A stretch of 64,000 nucleotides of DNA from Actinomycetota bacterium (GTDB lineage: Bacteria; Actinomycetota; Actinomycetes; Streptosporangiales; Streptosporangiaceae), in assembly GCA_027313705.1 (NCBI GenBank), contig DAHVDE010000040.1, positions 28,693 through 92,692 on the forward strand, given 5' to 3'. A program made the position numbers and the translations under genes. Below are positions 55,244 to 62,819 of this stretch, piece by piece. Under the pieces are notes generated by a model. It was not told the DNA's origin. It worked only from the letters and a program-made list of their open reading frames with translations, and searched no databases. Each line of letters opens with the position of its first letter. The first letter of the stretch is position 1.

Positions 55244-56015
55244 GGTCGACGACCACGGGCGCGTGGTCGCTCGGCCCCTTGCCCTTGCGAGCCTCGCGGT
55301 CAATCCAGGCATCGCTGATCCGCTCGGTCAGTGCCGCGTTCGCCAGCACAAGGTCGATCCGCATCCCCATGCCCTTATGGAAATTTCCGCCCCGGTAGTC
55401 CCAGTACGTGAACGGGTTGCCCTTCGCGATGCGCGGCGTGACATCGGAAAGCCCGGTCGCCAGGAGCTCGGCAAGCTGGTCCCGCTCCGCCTTGGTGACG
55501 TGCGTCGATCCGGCAAACGCCGCCGGATCCCAGACATCGGCGTCGGTGGGCGCGATGTTGAAATCGCCCATGAGCGCAAACGGCGTGCTCCCGGCGCTGT
55601 CCTGCGCGACGGCTTCCCTGAGCGCCGCCAGCCAGCGCAGCTTGTAGGCGTAATGCGGGTCATCTGGCGTACGGCCATTCGGCACGTACACCGACCTGAC
55701 TCGCACCTGGCCGCAGGTCGCGGCCAGGGTCCTGGCTTCCGCGGTCGCCTGGTCAGGAAAACCAGGGTCACCGGGAAGGCCGCGGTCGACGTCGGCAAAC
55801 CCTGCACGGGAAAGCAAGGCCACCCCGTTCCACCGGCCCTCGCCGAGATGTTCAACCTCGTAGCCGAGCGGCTTGACCGCCTCGCAGGGGAAAGCGTCGT
55901 CACCGACCTTGGTTTCCTGCAGGCACACCACATCGGGCGCGGCCTGCTCCAGCCACTCCACCAGCCTGGGCAGCCTTGCCACCACTGAATTGACATTCCA
56001 TGTCGCGATCCGCAC
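55233..56015 (-). CDS. xth: Exodeoxyribonuclease III
   Basis: The 260-residue AP endonuclease/exonuclease has RIATWNVNSV, LQETKVGDD with the catalytic Glu, YVPNGR, GDFNIAPTDADVWDP, and SDHAPVVVDL with the terminal Asp-His pair. It repairs abasic sites and trims 3' ends. It converges on the crotonase gene with an 11-bp overlap and has no terminator between. Confidence 0.93.
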   Translation of the reverse strand: MRIATWNVNSVVARLPRLVEWLEQAAPDVVCLQETKVGDDAFPCEAVKPLGYEVEHLGEGRWNGVALLSRAGFADVDRGLPGDPGFPDQATAEARTLAATCGQVRVRSVYVPNGRTPDDPHYAYKLRWLAALREAVAQDSAGSTPFALMGDFNIAPTDADVWDPAAFAGSTHVTKAERDQLAELLATGLSDVTPRIAKGNPFTYWDYRGGNFHKGMGMRIDLVLANAALTERISDAWIDREARKGKGPSDHAPVVVDLSR

Positions 56016-56051
56016 TCAGACATCCAACCAGGTGCGGCAGACAGCCAGCGG

Positions 56052-56969
56052 TCAGTTTCGCTTGCCAGGGTGTTGTTTCACCGTCTTGAGCCGGAGTCGT
56101 ACCAGGTAGGAGTGGATCGTCAGGCCCTTGCCCCGCTGCCAGATCTCGAAGCCAGCATCGACGGACTTGAGGAACCAGCGGTAGCTGAGCTGTCTGCGGC
56201 TCTCCGCATAGCTGATGAAGGGCAAGAGGGACAGCCGGCGCTCGCTCGTGGTTGCCACGACCCGGCGGAATAGCACGTAGTTCCAGCATCCGAACTGGTT
56301 GCACGCCAGATGCCTGGCGTAGTACCAGCGCTGTCCGTCAAGGCGGGCAATGGGATCACTGGCCGGTACCCCGAACCGCTTCGTGCCTAGCCATATCATC
56401 ATCTCCGCGCCCCTTACCTGGCCGTGGTACTCGTGCAGGTGCCCGAACCAGATGTCGTACGCGACGTTGAACCGGCCTTCGGCCCGCCGCCAGCTCGTCG
56501 ACAAGGACGTGCGGAGCACCCGGATACGGTAGACCTTCCTCGGCAGCGAGGAATGGTAGGTGCATACACCCCACGCGCAGCCGTACACGACCTCGGGGAA
56601 GGCCTCGTTGTTGTCTACGTGGCTATTGGCCCGCGAGCTGGTGACGACAAAGCCGACGGCGTGCTTCTGCAGCGTGATGCATTCCCGCTCTGGGTAGAAG
56701 ACGTCATTCCTGACTATGTAGCCGACGCCGCGGAAGTGAACGGTGCGCCGCGCGTACCGCTGGCAGATAACCACCCTGCCGGCGTGCCCGTGCCTGTGCC
56801 TGTGCCCGTGTCCGCCGCTGACCACGGCCGCTGTCGCGGCCACAGCACCGGCCGCCACCACGATGGCCAGGCTAACGGGAAGGCCGAGCCATGCCCGGCC
56901 TTTGCTAAGAGATTTGCCCAAGGGTTGGCTCCCTTGCCTATCTGGCAGCTTCAGCACATTGCTTAACAT
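56052..56969 (-). CDS. Membrane-anchored GH12-like glycoside hydrolase
   Basis: The 305-residue protein has a basic cytoplasmic start, one hydrophobic segment (about 29-51), a His-rich linker (GGHGHRHRHGHAG) and an outer domain with the two GH12 catalytic contexts: GAEMMIWLG (Glu189, nucleophile position) and GFEIWQRGKGL (Glu275, acid/base position). FPEVVYGCAWG and FNVAYDIWF also fit GH12 beta-glucanases. Several surface loops and a basic C-terminus differ from known endoglucanases, so the substrate is uncertain. Cysteines 69, 97, 131 and 136 may form disulphides. The gene is alone on its strand. Confidence 0.75.
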   Translation of the reverse strand: MLSNVLKLPDRQGSQPLGKSLSKGRAWLGLPVSLAIVVAAGAVAATAAVVSGGHGHRHRHGHAGRVVICQRYARRTVHFRGVGYIVRNDVFYPERECITLQKHAVGFVVTSSRANSHVDNNEAFPEVVYGCAWGVCTYHSSLPRKVYRIRVLRTSLSTSWRRAEGRFNVAYDIWFGHLHEYHGQVRGAEMMIWLGTKRFGVPASDPIARLDGQRWYYARHLACNQFGCWNYVLFRRVVATTSERRLSLLPFISYAESRRQLSYRWFLKSVDAGFEIWQRGKGLTIHSYLVRLRLKTVKQHPGKRN

Positions 56970-57094
56970 GAAGCGCTATCCACTCGTCGGTGTATCGACG
57001 TAATGAAAGCAACAATTTGCCTGAGGTGCCGCCGGCGGCGGGCCTGGAGCGGGCCTGGAGCGGGCCTGGAGCGGGATCAGGCTAGGCTGCGGGT

Positions 57095-57277
57095 ATGGTG
57101 CCCAAGATCCACCGGGGTGCGACTCTGTCGTTCGTCGAGGTCCGCCGTGTCCTTCAGGCAGGCATGCAATCGGGCGGCGCGGGCGTGATCGGCGAGCTGA
57201 CAGGTACCTGGTACCAGGACCGCCCCGACGGCGGTCAGGCTGATGGCCTCGCAGTGCCGCATGGGCCGGCCGGGTGA
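57095..57277 (+). CDS. Small protein of unknown function, coupled to the ProB-like gene
   Basis: A 60-codon frame (MVPKIHRGATLSFVEVRRVL...) starts at ATG 57095, six bases after a -10-like TAGGCT (57083-57088), and its stop overlaps the next start by four bases (GTGA). That overlap is the main reason to believe it is translated. The first 30 residues could form one helix; the rest is Gly/Asp-rich. I know no homologue and the frame could be only a leader that couples translation to the kinase gene. Confidence 0.4.
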   Translation: MVPKIHRGATLSFVEVRRVLQAGMQSGGAGVIGELTGTWYQDRPDGGQADGLAVPHGPAG

Positions 57278-58722
57278 CCAGGCTCGTCGTCAAGCTGGGT
57301 TCGAGCTCGATTGCCAGCGGCGAGGGGCTGGCGCTTGACGTAATCGCCGATCTGGTCACTCAGATCGCGGCGGCCCAGCGTCAGGATCATCAGGTCGTGC
57401 TGGTCACCTCGGGCGCGGCCAGTCTCGGCCGGCGGCTGCTTGCCTTCGAAGGTCCGACCGCGCTGGCTGGGGCCGAGTTGCAGCGCCTCGTTGACGCTGT
57501 CAGGGACTCCGTGCGCGTGCGCGACACTCAAGCCGTGCAGGCCGCGCTTGAGCGGTACACGAAAGCCGGCCAGGCAGGTCGGCATGGGCCGCTCGGCGTA
57601 GCGCTGGCCGCCGCTGTCGGACAGCCCGCGCTCATGGCCCTGTACCGGCAGCTCGCCGCCGCCGTCGGCATGGAGGTATGCCAGATCCTGCTCTCCAAGA
57701 GCGATCTGGACTCGGCCACCGCCATGCGGGATGTCGGCACCATCCTGATCACTGCCCTCGACCAGGGCCTCCTGCCGATCGTCAACGGGAACGACACGAC
57801 TGACCCGAAGGCCGAGCTTGATAATGACCAGATTGCGGTCGCGGTGGCTGTTGCCGCCGAGGCGACCCGCCTGGCGTTCCTCACCAACGTCAACGGCGTC
57901 TATGCCGACGAGGCGATGCAGGACAAGATCGCGAGGCTTACCCCTGAGGAGGCCAGGGCGATCCGCAGCCTCACCGCCAGCGAGGGCAGGGGCGGCATCC
58001 GCTCCAAGCTCAATGCCGCCGCCAGGGCCGCCTACTGCGGGGTCGAATGCGCGATCGGCTCGGCCCGTGACACCGACGTGGTGGCCAGGAGCCTGCGGCG
58101 GCACGCCAGGGCCGGCACCGTGATCAAGGCCGCGGCGCAGCGGCTACCACCCGGTGAAAGATGGGTCGGCGGCATCGCTTACCCGATGGGATCCATCGGC
58201 ATCAACAGGGAAGCCGAGCGCAGCCTGCGGGCGGGCAGCACCTTGTTCCTTTCCGGGGTGAAACGGGTAGACGGCGAGTTCGAGCCGGGCGCGGTCGTGG
58301 AGCTCGTCGACGTCAGGCACCCAGAGCGCCTGATCGGACGAGGTTCTGTATCGATGCCTTCCGCTGTGCTCAGGCTCTTGCGCGCGCTCTCGCCAGAAGA
58401 GGTCGCCGCCGTCATCTCCATCCTGCTTAGGCAGCGGCACTGCCAGGAAAGCGCGGGCACGGCACCCGAAGCCTACGAGGACGTCAAGGAACTGCGCAGG
58501 CGCAACTCACAGGCCGCCAGGCAGGCGCTTGAAGAGCTAGGCGGGGCGAGCCAGGAGCGAATCAGGAATCTCGCCGACGCCCTGCTCGCGGCGCAGCCAA
58601 GAGCGTGCGCGGCCATGCTCGCGGCAGGCTCGTTCCGCACCGGCGAAGTGACCGCGGCGGACCGCCGCGCCGTACGCGACCTGCACGCCATCCACCGTGA
58701 CTCGCTGGTGGTGTTCGGCTAA
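57274..58722 (+). CDS. Glutamate 5-kinase-like protein with insertion and C-terminal extension
   Basis: The 482-residue protein has the amino acid kinase domain of ProB (LVVKLGSSSIASGEGLAL; VVLVTSGAASLGRRLL; LLPIVNGNDTTDPKAELDNDQIAV; GRGGIRSKLNAA) and a PUA domain (about 290-365: GERWVGGIAYPMGSIGI...STLFLSGVKRVDGEFEPG). Two features are unusual: about 35 extra residues after the first strand block (EGPTALAGAELQRLV...GRHGPLG), and a 110-residue helical extension (EEVAAVISILL...HRDSLVVFG) where ProB normally ends near 370. The Glu of the usual VINEND motif is Gly. It starts in the stop of the small gene and converges on proA with a 4-bp overlap. It phosphorylates glutamate or a related acid; a paralogue with a new role is possible. 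Confidence 0.82.
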   Translation: MTRLVVKLGSSSIASGEGLALDVIADLVTQIAAAQRQDHQVVLVTSGAASLGRRLLAFEGPTALAGAELQRLVDAVRDSVRVRDTQAVQAALERYTKAGQAGRHGPLGVALAAAVGQPALMALYRQLAAAVGMEVCQILLSKSDLDSATAMRDVGTILITALDQGLLPIVNGNDTTDPKAELDNDQIAVAVAVAAEATRLAFLTNVNGVYADEAMQDKIARLTPEEARAIRSLTASEGRGGIRSKLNAAARAAYCGVECAIGSARDTDVVARSLRRHARAGTVIKAAAQRLPPGERWVGGIAYPMGSIGINREAERSLRAGSTLFLSGVKRVDGEFEPGAVVELVDVRHPERLIGRGSVSMPSAVLRLLRALSPEEVAAVISILLRQRHCQESAGTAPEAYEDVKELRRRNSQAARQALEELGGASQERIRNLADALLAAQPRACAAMLAAGSFRTGEVTAADRRAVRDLHAIHRDSLVVFG

Positions 58723-59966
58723 GGCCTGATCTGGCCGTCCCCCCAGGCGACGTTCTTCACGCAGGTCAGCGCCTCAAGCCCCATCGGACCCCTGGCGTGC
58801 AGCTTCTGGGTGGACACGCCGATCTCAAGTCCGTACCCGAACTCGCCGCCGTCAGAGAACCTGGTCGAGCAGTTCACGAACACGCTGCCGGAGTCCACCG
58901 CCCGCGCGAAGCGCCGCGCCACGCCGATGTCTTGCGCCACGATCGCCTCAGAGTTCCTGGTGCCGTACTTGCCGATGTGCGCGATCGCGGACTCGAGGCT
59001 GTCGACGACTCGCACCGCCAGGATCAGGTCCAGGTACTCGGTCGCCCAGTCGCTCTCCCGCGCGGGTTCGGCATCTGGCCAGATTTCCCGCACTCTCTCG
59101 TCGCCACGCACCTCGACCCCGGCCTTGACCAGTTCTTCTAGCACGATCGGCAAGAAAGCACCAGCGACTGCTGCATGCACGAGGAGGGTCTCCGCGGCGT
59201 TGCAGACACTTGGCCGCGAGGTTTTCGCGTTGACCACGATGCTGGCCGCTGCCGCGAGGTCGGCCGAGGCGTCCACGTACACGTGGCAGTTGCCGTCGCC
59301 GTCGATGACCACTGGCACGGTCGCATGCTCCCTGACGGTGGCAAGCAGCCCTGGTCCTCCCCTTGGAACCAGCAGGTCAACGTACTCGCTTGCGGTCAGC
59401 AGCTCGACCATGGCTTCGCGGGAGGCATCCCTGACGAGCTGCACGGCGTGCTCGGGGACCTCGTCTTGCTGCCGAAGTGCTTCGGCGATCACGTCGGCGA
59501 TGGCCGCGTTCGTGTGCGCGGCGACCGACGAGCCGCGCAATATGACTGCATTGCCTGATTTCAGGCAGAGTGCGGCCACATCGGCGGTCACGTTGGGCCT
59601 GGCCTCGTAAATGACGGCAACGACGCCGAGCGGCTCGCGTACCCGCTCGATCAGCAGTCCGTTGGGCCTGACGGAACCGCCGGTTACCTGGCCGACAGGG
59701 TCGGGCAGGGCGGCTACGGCACGGGTCGCCTGGCAGATGGAAGCCAGTCTCTGGTCGGTAAGGGTCAGGCGGTCGATGAGGGTGGCGGAAACCCCGTCCC
59801 GGCGGGCAGCTGCAATATCGACCGAGTTGGCCGCTTTGAGGAGGTCCGCGCTATCAGCCAGCGCCTCCGCCAGCAGCAAGAGCGCCCGGTCCTTGGCACT
59901 GGTATGCAGTTCACGGGTCACCAGCGAGGCCGCGCGTGCCTGCTCGCACACTTGCGTCACCGACAT
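58719..59966 (-). CDS. proA: Glutamate-5-semialdehyde dehydrogenase
   Basis: The 415-residue protein has the ProA signature with catalytic Cys in SVCNAAETLLVH, LGVVAVIYEARPNVTADVAALCLKSGNAVILRG, VPRGGPGLLATV and the end HARGPMGLEALTCVKN. It reduces gamma-glutamyl phosphate to glutamate semialdehyde in proline synthesis. AAAGGGA is eight bases before ATG 59966. In most bacteria proB and proA run in one direction; here they face each other and overlap at their stops. Confidence 0.95.
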   Translation of the reverse strand: MSVTQVCEQARAASLVTRELHTSAKDRALLLLAEALADSADLLKAANSVDIAAARRDGVSATLIDRLTLTDQRLASICQATRAVAALPDPVGQVTGGSVRPNGLLIERVREPLGVVAVIYEARPNVTADVAALCLKSGNAVILRGSSVAAHTNAAIADVIAEALRQQDEVPEHAVQLVRDASREAMVELLTASEYVDLLVPRGGPGLLATVREHATVPVVIDGDGNCHVYVDASADLAAAASIVVNAKTSRPSVCNAAETLLVHAAVAGAFLPIVLEELVKAGVEVRGDERVREIWPDAEPARESDWATEYLDLILAVRVVDSLESAIAHIGKYGTRNSEAIVAQDIGVARRFARAVDSGSVFVNCSTRFSDGGEFGYGLEIGVSTQKLHARGPMGLEALTCVKNVAWGDGQIRP

Positions 59967-60008
59967 GGTCTGTCCCTTTCACCAGCGAAGCTCGCTCAGA
60001 ATGTAGTT

Positions 60009-60896
60009 ATGGCCAAGCCCGTACCCTATGCCAGGACCATCGTCACCGACGACGGCGTGCCGATCGACGCCGCTCACTTGCCTGGCAGCGAGGACCTGGG
60101 CATCGTGCTCGCGCACGGCTTCACGCTCAACTGGCAGCGTCCCGCGGTCTGGCGGGTGGCGACCAGGCTTAACAAGTTCGGCGGGGTAGTGACCTTCGAC
60201 TTCCGCGGTCACGGCCGCTCAGGCGGGGTGTCCACGGTAGGGGATAAGGAGATCAAGGACGTCGAGGTGGCGGTCGGATATGCGCGGGAGCTTGGCTACC
60301 GGCACATCGCGACGGTCGGGTTCTCCATGGGCGGTTCGATCGTGCTGCGGCATGCCGGGCTGGTCGGCGGCGTGGACGCGGTGGTGTCGGTCAGCAGTCC
60401 TGGCCGGTGGTACTTCCGCGGCACCAAGCCGATGCGACTCGTGCACCTGGCGATCGAGAACCGGGCGGGGCGGCTGATCACCAAGAAGATTTTGCACACG
60501 CGGATCAGCAGCGGCAAGTGGGATCCGGTTCCGCTGCCGCCAGACGACGCCGCAGCGCTGATCTCGCCGGTGCCTTTGCTCGTCGTGCACGGGGACAGCG
60601 ACGACTACTTCCCCGTGGATCACGGCCAGCAGATCTTCGATGCGGCAGGCGAACCCAAGGAGCTCTGGATCGTGCCCGGATTCGGGCATGCCGAGTCCGG
60701 AGCCGGGCCCCAGCTGATTAAGCGGATCGGCAGCTGGGTAAGGCACGCCGTGGGCGTGGACGGGAAGGGCACTGGTGAGGGCGGTGCTGACGGGGGCGGT
60801 GCGGACGGGAGCGGTGCGGACGGGGGCGGTGCCGGCGGGGGCGGTGCGGACGGACCGGCGCGCAGTCCAGGCGAGCCGGTGCCGAGTGCGAGTTAG
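60009..60896 (+). CDS. Alpha/beta hydrolase with Gly/Ala/Asp-rich tail
   Basis: The 295-residue protein has HGFTLNWQRPAVWRV, FDFRGHGRSGG, the nucleophile elbow GFSMGGS, the acid Asp in VVHGDSDDYFP and the His in GFGHAESG, completing an alpha/beta-hydrolase triad. The last 45 residues are a Gly/Ala/Asp repeat encoded by 15-bp DNA repeats. ATG 60009 is six bases after CAGAAT, leaderless in form; the frame is open further upstream inside proA on the other strand. Esterase or lipase activity is likely; no substrate is evident. Confidence 0.85.
   Translation: MAKPVPYARTIVTDDGVPIDAAHLPGSEDLGIVLAHGFTLNWQRPAVWRVATRLNKFGGVVTFDFRGHGRSGGVSTVGDKEIKDVEVAVGYARELGYRHIATVGFSMGGSIVLRHAGLVGGVDAVVSVSSPGRWYFRGTKPMRLVHLAIENRAGRLITKKILHTRISSGKWDPVPLPPDDAAALISPVPLLVVHGDSDDYFPVDHGQQIFDAAGEPKELWIVPGFGHAESGAGPQLIKRIGSWVRHAVGVDGKGTGEGGADGGGADGSGADGGGAGGGGADGPARSPGEPVPSAS
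60780..60854 (+). repeat. 15-bp tandem repeat in the hydrolase tail
   Basis: About five imperfect units of GGCGGTGCGGACGGG encode the Gly-Gly-Ala-Asp-Gly repeats at the C-terminus of the hydrolase. It is coding low-complexity sequence, likely variable in copy number. Confidence 0.8.
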
Positions 60897-60943
60897 CGGT
60901 GCATTCCTTGGCATAAATCGCTGGCACTAACAGGCCATTGTAA

Positions 60944-60974
60944 TTGTTACGGCTTAGTTTACGCTTCTTATGAT
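60944..60974 (+). promoter_or_regulatory. Promoter of the PGM1-like ligase gene
   Basis: TTGTTA (60944-60949) and a consensus-like TATGAT (60969-60974), with a 19-bp spacer, sit in an AT-rich 149-bp gap. The leader would be about 65 nt. Confidence 0.4.
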
Positions 60975-61045
60975 GCTATCCAGCCTTCGCTGCCAGTTAT
61001 GGGCGGATACGAAGGTTTTGTGAAGACTTTGCGTCAGCGGAAGGA

Positions 61046-62581
61046 ATGTACCGGAGAATGTTCACTAACGCCTCATTGGAGCCCGAATACCAGGCTCGGG
61101 TGTTTATCCAGAGCCGGGAATGCGACCCTGGAGTGCTCGAAAGGCTGACCGGCTCGATGTATTTCCCCGAGCGGCGGCTAGGTGCCACGATCGTTTCCAG
61201 CGTGGGCCGCGAGGGCATGTCACTGCTGTATGTCGCCGCGCCGCCGATCACCGACGCCGAAGATCAGATCGAGTACTTCCTCGGCCTGCTGCCGTCAGGA
61301 TCTAAAGCTCAGGAGGCGAGCAGGAGAAATCGGGTGCAACTGCTCAGCCTTGACGATAATTCGTCCAGGTGGCTAAGTACGAAGGTGCTTGACCCGCAGC
61401 GTCAGGAAAGCGCCAGGGCCAGAAAGCGGATCAGGGATTTCGTGCACAGGGAACGCCAGGCAGGCGCCGACGTCAAGCTGAGCTACTACGAGCCGTCGGA
61501 GAACCTGGAGCGGTTCGCCGCCGAACTCGGCATCACCGGCGACCAGGTGAGCGCGCGGTTCATCGAACTCGGCACGAAGTCGGCGAGCAGGCAACTGCTC
61601 GCCGAGGCCGGCCTGCCCATCCCTGAGGGAACGCCTGAGTACCGCAGCCTGCGTGACCTAGCCGCAGGCGTGGCCGGCCTGATCAAGCAGGGTCACTACC
61701 GGCAGGTGCTCAAGCTGAGCAGCACCGAGTACGGCGGCGGGTTCGGCAATGCCATGCTTGACCTGCGCGAGCTGCGCCTCAGTGACGCCTGCGGCGATAG
61801 CCTGACCGGGAAGGTACTCGACCTGATCCCTGTGCGGACCGTGCCGGCCGACAGCAAGATCAGCTGGGCCCAGTTCTCCTCGTGGATGAGCAGGTCAGGA
61901 GTCCTGGCCGAGGAGCTGATCGAGGGCGAGGAAGTAAGGAGCCCGAGCTATCAGGGAGTCATCGACGCCGCGGGCGCGGTGCGTACGGTCTCGACCCACG
62001 AGCAGGTGCTCGGTGCCCTGGGCCAGATTTTTACCGGCAGCCTGTTCCCCGCCGGGGAGGAATACCGCGACGCAATTATCAAGTACGGATTCGCGGTCGG
62101 CAGGCGGCTGGCCGAACTCGGCGTGCGCGGCGGAGATTTCGGCGTGGACTTTATCGCGGCCAGGCAAGGAACGCGGTGGAACCTATTCGGCTGTGAGCTC
62201 AACCTGCGGGCAACCGCTACCAAGCACGGATTCGCGATGGCCACTTCATTGCTCGGCGTGTTGCCCGATGAGTCTGGCAGGCTGCTTACTGGCGGATCCG
62301 AACGGGTTTACCGGTCGTCAGACGCGATCGCCGACCGGAGTTACCTCGGCCTTCGGCCGCGTGACCTGATCGCGGCGGTACACCGTTCGCGGCTCGGCTA
62401 TGATCACGGGCGGAAAACCGGGATCGTGCTGCATATGCTGAGCGCTGCGGCTGAGTGCGGGAAACTCGGCGCCGTAGCCATCGGCACCGATCAAGAACAG
62501 ACAGCGGGGTATCTCGCCGGCCTGAGGCTGGCACTCCGCGACGTGGCCATGACCAGGACGCGCGAGGCAGGCGTTGCGTAA
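61046..62581 (+). CDS. PGM1-related ATP-grasp peptide ligase
   Basis: The 511-residue protein fits the PGM1-type ligases known from pheganomycin synthesis. The N-terminal part contains NRVQLLSLDDNSSRWLSTKVLD; the C-terminal ATP-grasp fold contains RQVLKLSSTEYGGGFGNAML (ATP-binding Lys region), LAEELIEGEEV and the metal-binding end DFGVDFIA...GCELNLRATATKHGF, where Glu and Asn bind magnesium. Such enzymes join an amino acid or modified amino acid to a peptide through an acyl phosphate. AAGGA directly touches ATG 61046, so ATG 61058 (12 bases away) may be the real start. No precursor peptide or export gene is evident within 1 kb, so substrate and product are unknown. It is flanked by a hydrolase and amt. 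Confidence 0.8.
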   Translation: MYRRMFTNASLEPEYQARVFIQSRECDPGVLERLTGSMYFPERRLGATIVSSVGREGMSLLYVAAPPITDAEDQIEYFLGLLPSGSKAQEASRRNRVQLLSLDDNSSRWLSTKVLDPQRQESARARKRIRDFVHRERQAGADVKLSYYEPSENLERFAAELGITGDQVSARFIELGTKSASRQLLAEAGLPIPEGTPEYRSLRDLAAGVAGLIKQGHYRQVLKLSSTEYGGGFGNAMLDLRELRLSDACGDSLTGKVLDLIPVRTVPADSKISWAQFSSWMSRSGVLAEELIEGEEVRSPSYQGVIDAAGAVRTVSTHEQVLGALGQIFTGSLFPAGEEYRDAIIKYGFAVGRRLAELGVRGGDFGVDFIAARQGTRWNLFGCELNLRATATKHGFAMATSLLGVLPDESGRLLTGGSERVYRSSDAIADRSYLGLRPRDLIAAVHRSRLGYDHGRKTGIVLHMLSAAAECGKLGAVAIGTDQEQTAGYLAGLRLALRDVAMTRTREAGVA

Positions 62582-62588
62582 CGCGGCG

Positions 62589-62604
62589 GAAACAGACCCG
62601 TAAC
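62589..62604 (+). promoter_or_regulatory. Upstream GlnR-like half-site pair
   Basis: GAAAC (62589-62593), six bases, GTAAC (62600-62604): two GlnR-type half sites in the 11-bp phase, about 230 bp before amt and just after the ligase gene stop. Confidence 0.4.
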
Positions 62605-62674
62605 TGCCGCACTACCCGGCAGGCACCGCGCCGCCGTCGCGCCAGTTCTGGCTGGTCAGAACCGTTCCATGGAC

Positions 62675-62701
62675 GTAACTGACGGGAAACGAACGCGAAA
62701 C
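62675..62701 (+). promoter_or_regulatory. GlnR box upstream of amt
   Basis: GTAAC (62675-62679), GAAAC (62686-62690) and GAAAC (62697-62701) are spaced by exactly six bases, with a poorer fourth site ATGAC (62708-62712). This is the gTnAc-n6-GaAAc pattern known for GlnR, the actinobacterial nitrogen regulator that controls amtB in Streptomyces. It is 145 bp from the amt start. Confidence 0.72.
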
Positions 62702-62819
62702 TCGTCCATGACAGACATGAACGGTACTGATTAACACCGAAGTGGTGGCAAGACGATGCTGGTCAGCGTCGCCTGGCCGTCTGGGCACCCTTCGCTCCCT
62801 CAGAAGATGGAGGCGGAGA

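Noticed and set aside
58719..58722. ProB-ProA fusion or read-through
   Set aside because: The genes are on opposite strands and only share their stop codons.
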